Position numbers and translations under genes: made by a program | Part shown: piece after piece, positions 61,196 to 64,000 of the stretch | How the letters are laid out: the number at the start of each line of letters is the position of its first letter | Position numbering within the stretch: the first letter of the stretch is position 1 | Source: Prochlorococcus sp. scB245a_520K10 | GTDB taxonomy: Bacteria; Cyanobacteriota; Cyanobacteriia; PCC-6307; Cyanobiaceae | DNA: 64,000 nt | Reading direction: 5' to 3' | NCBI GenBank assembly: GCA_000634515.1 | Contig: JFNU01000202.1 | Span: forward strand, 338,404-402,403 | The notes under the pieces: model-generated | What the model was told of the DNA's origin: nothing | The model's input: only the letters and a program-made list of their open reading frames with translations | Databases searched by the model: none

Positions 61196-62120
61196 AATCT
61201 CCTTGATAATCTGTCTTTGTTGCTAATTCATTCAAGTCTCGAGTACCACTAATGATTTCTCCATTTATTTCCCAAGAAGGAAATCCACTGATTCCTTTCG
61301 TTTGGCATAGTTCATAATCATTATCTTTACCATCTTTGGCACATTCAACTACTTTTAATTCCTTAACTGCTTCCTTACCAAATAATTGTTTCTGATCGTG
61401 GCAATGCGGACACCAGTATGCACTATACATAACAATATTCTTTTCACTTAAAAATTTTGCAAATTTTACCTTCTGGGGAGAGCTTGAAGTGGTAATTATT
61501 GGCGATACATTTTCAGTAGGGCTTGCAACATCAATAGCATTAGAGGGGTCAACGTTTGTTGACCAAATTAGCCCCCCCAGTAGAACACTAATAGCTACAA
61601 TGAAACCTCTAAAAATCATAGGTTCTCTACTTTCAAACTTTGCTCCAATCATAGAAATTATAAAGATAGAAAACGACAAAATTGCTGAAAGTATACAAAA
61701 AAAGCAATATGCTTGAATCTTAAAAAACATTATATTGATTAATAAAAAGCTAAATGTTGATGACGCACAAGATATTAGAAATACTAACCACCATAAAAAC
61801 TTATTTAGTTTTTCTTTTGGGGAAATTAAATTAAGTGAAAGTATTATTGTGATAACTAATATTGATAAATAAGTTATAAATCCAGCTAATGAGAGAGGTA
61901 CATTAACTTGATTATTTTCAAATAAAGTACCCCAAGGACTATTTAAAACTGTTTCACAACCATTTTGTATCCCTGGGCATGAAAGTGAATTAAATAATCC
62001 CCAGTTTTTTAAAGTAATCGAACCTGTATCAACTATGCCTATAGTGCTAAGAATTGCGATTATGATTTTTGGCCATTTCAAATCTTTTTTATTTCTTCTG
62101 TTTACAGTCTTAAGGGGCAT
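61185..62120 (-). CDS. VKOR-thioredoxin fusion protein (disulfide bond formation)
   Basis: 311 aa; VKOR CxxC YCFFC in TM helix, loop cysteines SCPGIQNGCETVLNSPWG, C-terminal Trx-like YWCPHCHDQKQLFG and GISGFPSWEING. Confidence 0.93.
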   Translation of the reverse strand: MPLKTVNRRNKKDLKWPKIIIAILSTIGIVDTGSITLKNWGLFNSLSCPGIQNGCETVLNSPWGTLFENNQVNVPLSLAGFITYLSILVITIILSLNLISPKEKLNKFLWWLVFLISCASSTFSFLLINIMFFKIQAYCFFCILSAILSFSIFIISMIGAKFESREPMIFRGFIVAISVLLGGLIWSTNVDPSNAIDVASPTENVSPIITTSSSPQKVKFAKFLSEKNIVMYSAYWCPHCHDQKQLFGKEAVKELKVVECAKDGKDNDYELCQTKGISGFPSWEINGEIISGTRDLNELATKTDYQGDSNF

Positions 62121-62225
62121 ACAAAATGAAAGTTTGTTATTTACATTATCTATCCTAATATTATCTTGGTATGAGAGTTATATACGAAATGCTTTTTAAA
62201 TCTTTTAATCCTTATTTTTCAAGTT

Positions 62226-63596
62226 GTGAAACAAAATAGTCTCAATGTAAACGAAAAAAAACTATCTAAGATTGCATTCAGTCATGTTGGTTGCGAGAAA
62301 AATCTTGTTGATACTGAACATATGCAAGGCTTATTAGATAAAGAGGGTTATGAAGTTGACAGTAATATTAATGATGCAAATGTTGTTGTTGTAAATACTT
62401 GCAGTTTTATTGAAACAGCTAGAGAAGAATCTATTAGAAAAATTCTAGAATATACAAATCAAGGAAAGGAAGTAATAGTTGCAGGCTGTATGGCTCAGCA
62501 TTTTAAAGATGAACTTCTTAAAGAAATTCCTGAAATAAAAGGTTTGGTTGGAACAGGAGATTATCAAAAGATAGCCAAGGTTTTAGACAGAGTAGAAAAA
62601 GGGGAAATAGTTAATGAAGTTTCAAAAATTCCGGAATTTATTGCAGATGAGGAAATACCTCGTTTTGTAGATAAAAAAAAATTTGTTGCTTATCTTCGTA
62701 TTGCTGAAGGCTGTAACTATAATTGCGCTTTTTGTATTATTCCTAAGTTGAGAGGTCCTCAAAGAAGTAGAACCATAGAATCTATAGTTTCAGAAGCCAA
62801 AAGTCTTGCAAAGCATGGTATTCAAGAAATTATATTAATTAGTCAAATAACAACTAATTATGGTCAGGATATTTATGGCAAACCATCATTAGCCAAACTT
62901 TTGAATGAGCTTTCTAAAGTTCCAATCCCTTGGATAAGGATACATTATGCTTATCCAACGGGTTTAACTGATGAAGTTATTAGAGCTTTCAAAGATTCAA
63001 AGAATATAGTTCCTTACTTTGATTTGCCACTTCAGCATAGTCATCCAGATGTGTTGAAGAGTATGAATAGACCTTGGCAGGCTTCTTTGAATGAATCAAT
63101 TTTGGAGAAAATTAGAGAAGAAATTCCATCTGCTGTATTAAGAACTAGTCTCATTGTTGGTTTCCCAGGAGAAAGAAAAGAACATTTTGAACATCTTCTA
63201 GAATTTTTGGATAGGTACAAATTTGATCATGTGGGAGTGTTTGTTTTTTCTCCTGAGGAAGGGACTGCAGCTTTTGATTTGTCAAATAAAGTATCCCCAG
63301 AGATTGCAGAGGCAAGAAAAGATAACGTTATTTCAGTTCAACAAAATATCTCTAAAGATAAAAATCAGTCATATGTTGATTCAAAAATGAAGATTCTGGT
63401 AGAAAAAATATCAGATAATAATCAATTAATAGGTCGTTCTTACAATTTCGCACCTGAAATTGACGGAAATGTGATTTTATCTATTAATCCTAATGCTAAT
63501 AATGATTTAAAAAATTATATTGGAAAATTTGTTGAAGCAAATATTTCTTTTGCGGATGAATATGATTTATATGGAGAAACTATTAAAATTTTGTAG
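62226..63596 (+). CDS. rimO: Ribosomal protein S12 methylthiotransferase
   Basis: 456 aa; [16 protein letters not shown], radical [28 protein letters not shown]-terminal TRAM-like domain. GTG start. Confidence 0.96.
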   Translation: MKQNSLNVNEKKLSKIAFSHVGCEKNLVDTEHMQGLLDKEGYEVDSNINDANVVVVNTCSFIETAREESIRKILEYTNQGKEVIVAGCMAQHFKDELLKEIPEIKGLVGTGDYQKIAKVLDRVEKGEIVNEVSKIPEFIADEEIPRFVDKKKFVAYLRIAEGCNYNCAFCIIPKLRGPQRSRTIESIVSEAKSLAKHGIQEIILISQITTNYGQDIYGKPSLAKLLNELSKVPIPWIRIHYAYPTGLTDEVIRAFKDSKNIVPYFDLPLQHSHPDVLKSMNRPWQASLNESILEKIREEIPSAVLRTSLIVGFPGERKEHFEHLLEFLDRYKFDHVGVFVFSPEEGTAAFDLSNKVSPEIAEARKDNVISVQQNISKDKNQSYVDSKMKILVEKISDNNQLIGRSYNFAPEIDGNVILSINPNANNDLKNYIGKFVEANISFADEYDLYGETIKIL

Positions 63597-63601
63597 TTTT
63601 T

Positions 63602-63694
63602 TTAAATTAATTTAACTGTTCTTAAGAGCTTATCTAATGCAAAAGCAGCTCCAAAACCAAAACCTATAAATGCAAAATAGAAAATGATGTTCAT
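63602..63694 (-). CDS. petL: Candidate cytochrome b6-f small subunit PetL (30 aa)
   Basis: Hand-read MNIIFYFAFIGFGFGAAFALDKLLRTVKLI*: one TM helix ending in a K(x)KLI-like PetL terminus; size fits. Confidence 0.5.
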   Translation of the reverse strand: MNIIFYFAFIGFGFGAAFALDKLLRTVKLI

Positions 63695-63759
63695 TAATTT
63701 TTTTTATTTTTATTTAATTTAACATCAGATCAAAAAATTAGTTTTTTTCGTTTGATTTC

Positions 63760-64000
63760 TTAATCTTGGATATATGGTAATTTTTTGTATAAACATTCTT
63801 CTGCTTTTTGTAGTTCCCGGCCTAAATATAGAGCATGATCGAATCTGGTTATTAAGTCATTTCTTTCTTCTGTGATCAATATTCCAAGTTGTTTCGCACT
63901 AATACCTTCAAAAACCTCATTACTAACTCTTTTATTTTGAGAGTCGCATTTAATTGGTTCATTTGTTTCTGGGTCAAGCGCATATCCCTCATTATTTATA
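63760..64000 (-). CDS. DUF4346-like protein, C-terminal portion, truncated by window end
   Basis: Reverse-strand frame ...NNEGYALDPETNEPIKCDSQNKRVSNEVFEGISAKQLGILITEERNDLITRFDHALYLGRELQKAEECLYKKLPYIQD*. Confidence 0.55.
   Translation of the reverse strand, partial: INNEGYALDPETNEPIKCDSQNKRVSNEVFEGISAKQLGILITEERNDLITRFDHALYLGRELQKAEECLYKKLPYIQD

Noticed and set aside
1-64000. Search for CRISPR arrays, IS elements, toxin-antitoxin or defence islands
   Set aside because: No direct repeat-spacer pattern, transposase or restriction genes seen. The lone RHH protein has no toxin-like ORF next to it in the usual arrangement.

Overview
The window is a gene-dense, AT-rich stretch of cyanobacterial core genome. 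It looks like a streamlined marine picocyanobacterium of the Prochlorococcus type: psbX, Ycf66, Hli proteins, a candidate petL, a flavodiiron protein, an apparently permuted tmRNA with tag ANKIVSFSRQTAPVAA, and the sufBCDS operon. Most genes are housekeeping: alaS, speA, ndk, gatB, coaE, argJ, smc, accC, def, suf, pgm, rarA-like, coaX, cysH, NDH-2, SLC13/KtrB/KtrA, ABC-F, Deg/HtrA, TolC, nadB and rimO. I saw no CRISPR array, prophage, transposon or large repeat, and no convincing wholly new multi-gene system. Observations most worth a second look: (1) a ParA-like ATPase whose 3' end overlaps, in the -1 frame, a small membrane ORF, with a possible C_UUA_AAC slip site; (2) a stand-alone LigD-phosphoesterase-like ORF just upstream of smc; (3) a tRNA-Leu whose anticodon reads AAG (A34); (4) the permuted tmRNA; (5) an SLC13 transporter with tandem RCK_C-like domains in line with KtrB/KtrA; (6) an inverted repeat between a ribbon-helix-helix regulator and its divergent neighbour; (7) several ORFs under 60 aa missed by the ORF track. 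All family calls come from reading motifs by eye; no database search was run.
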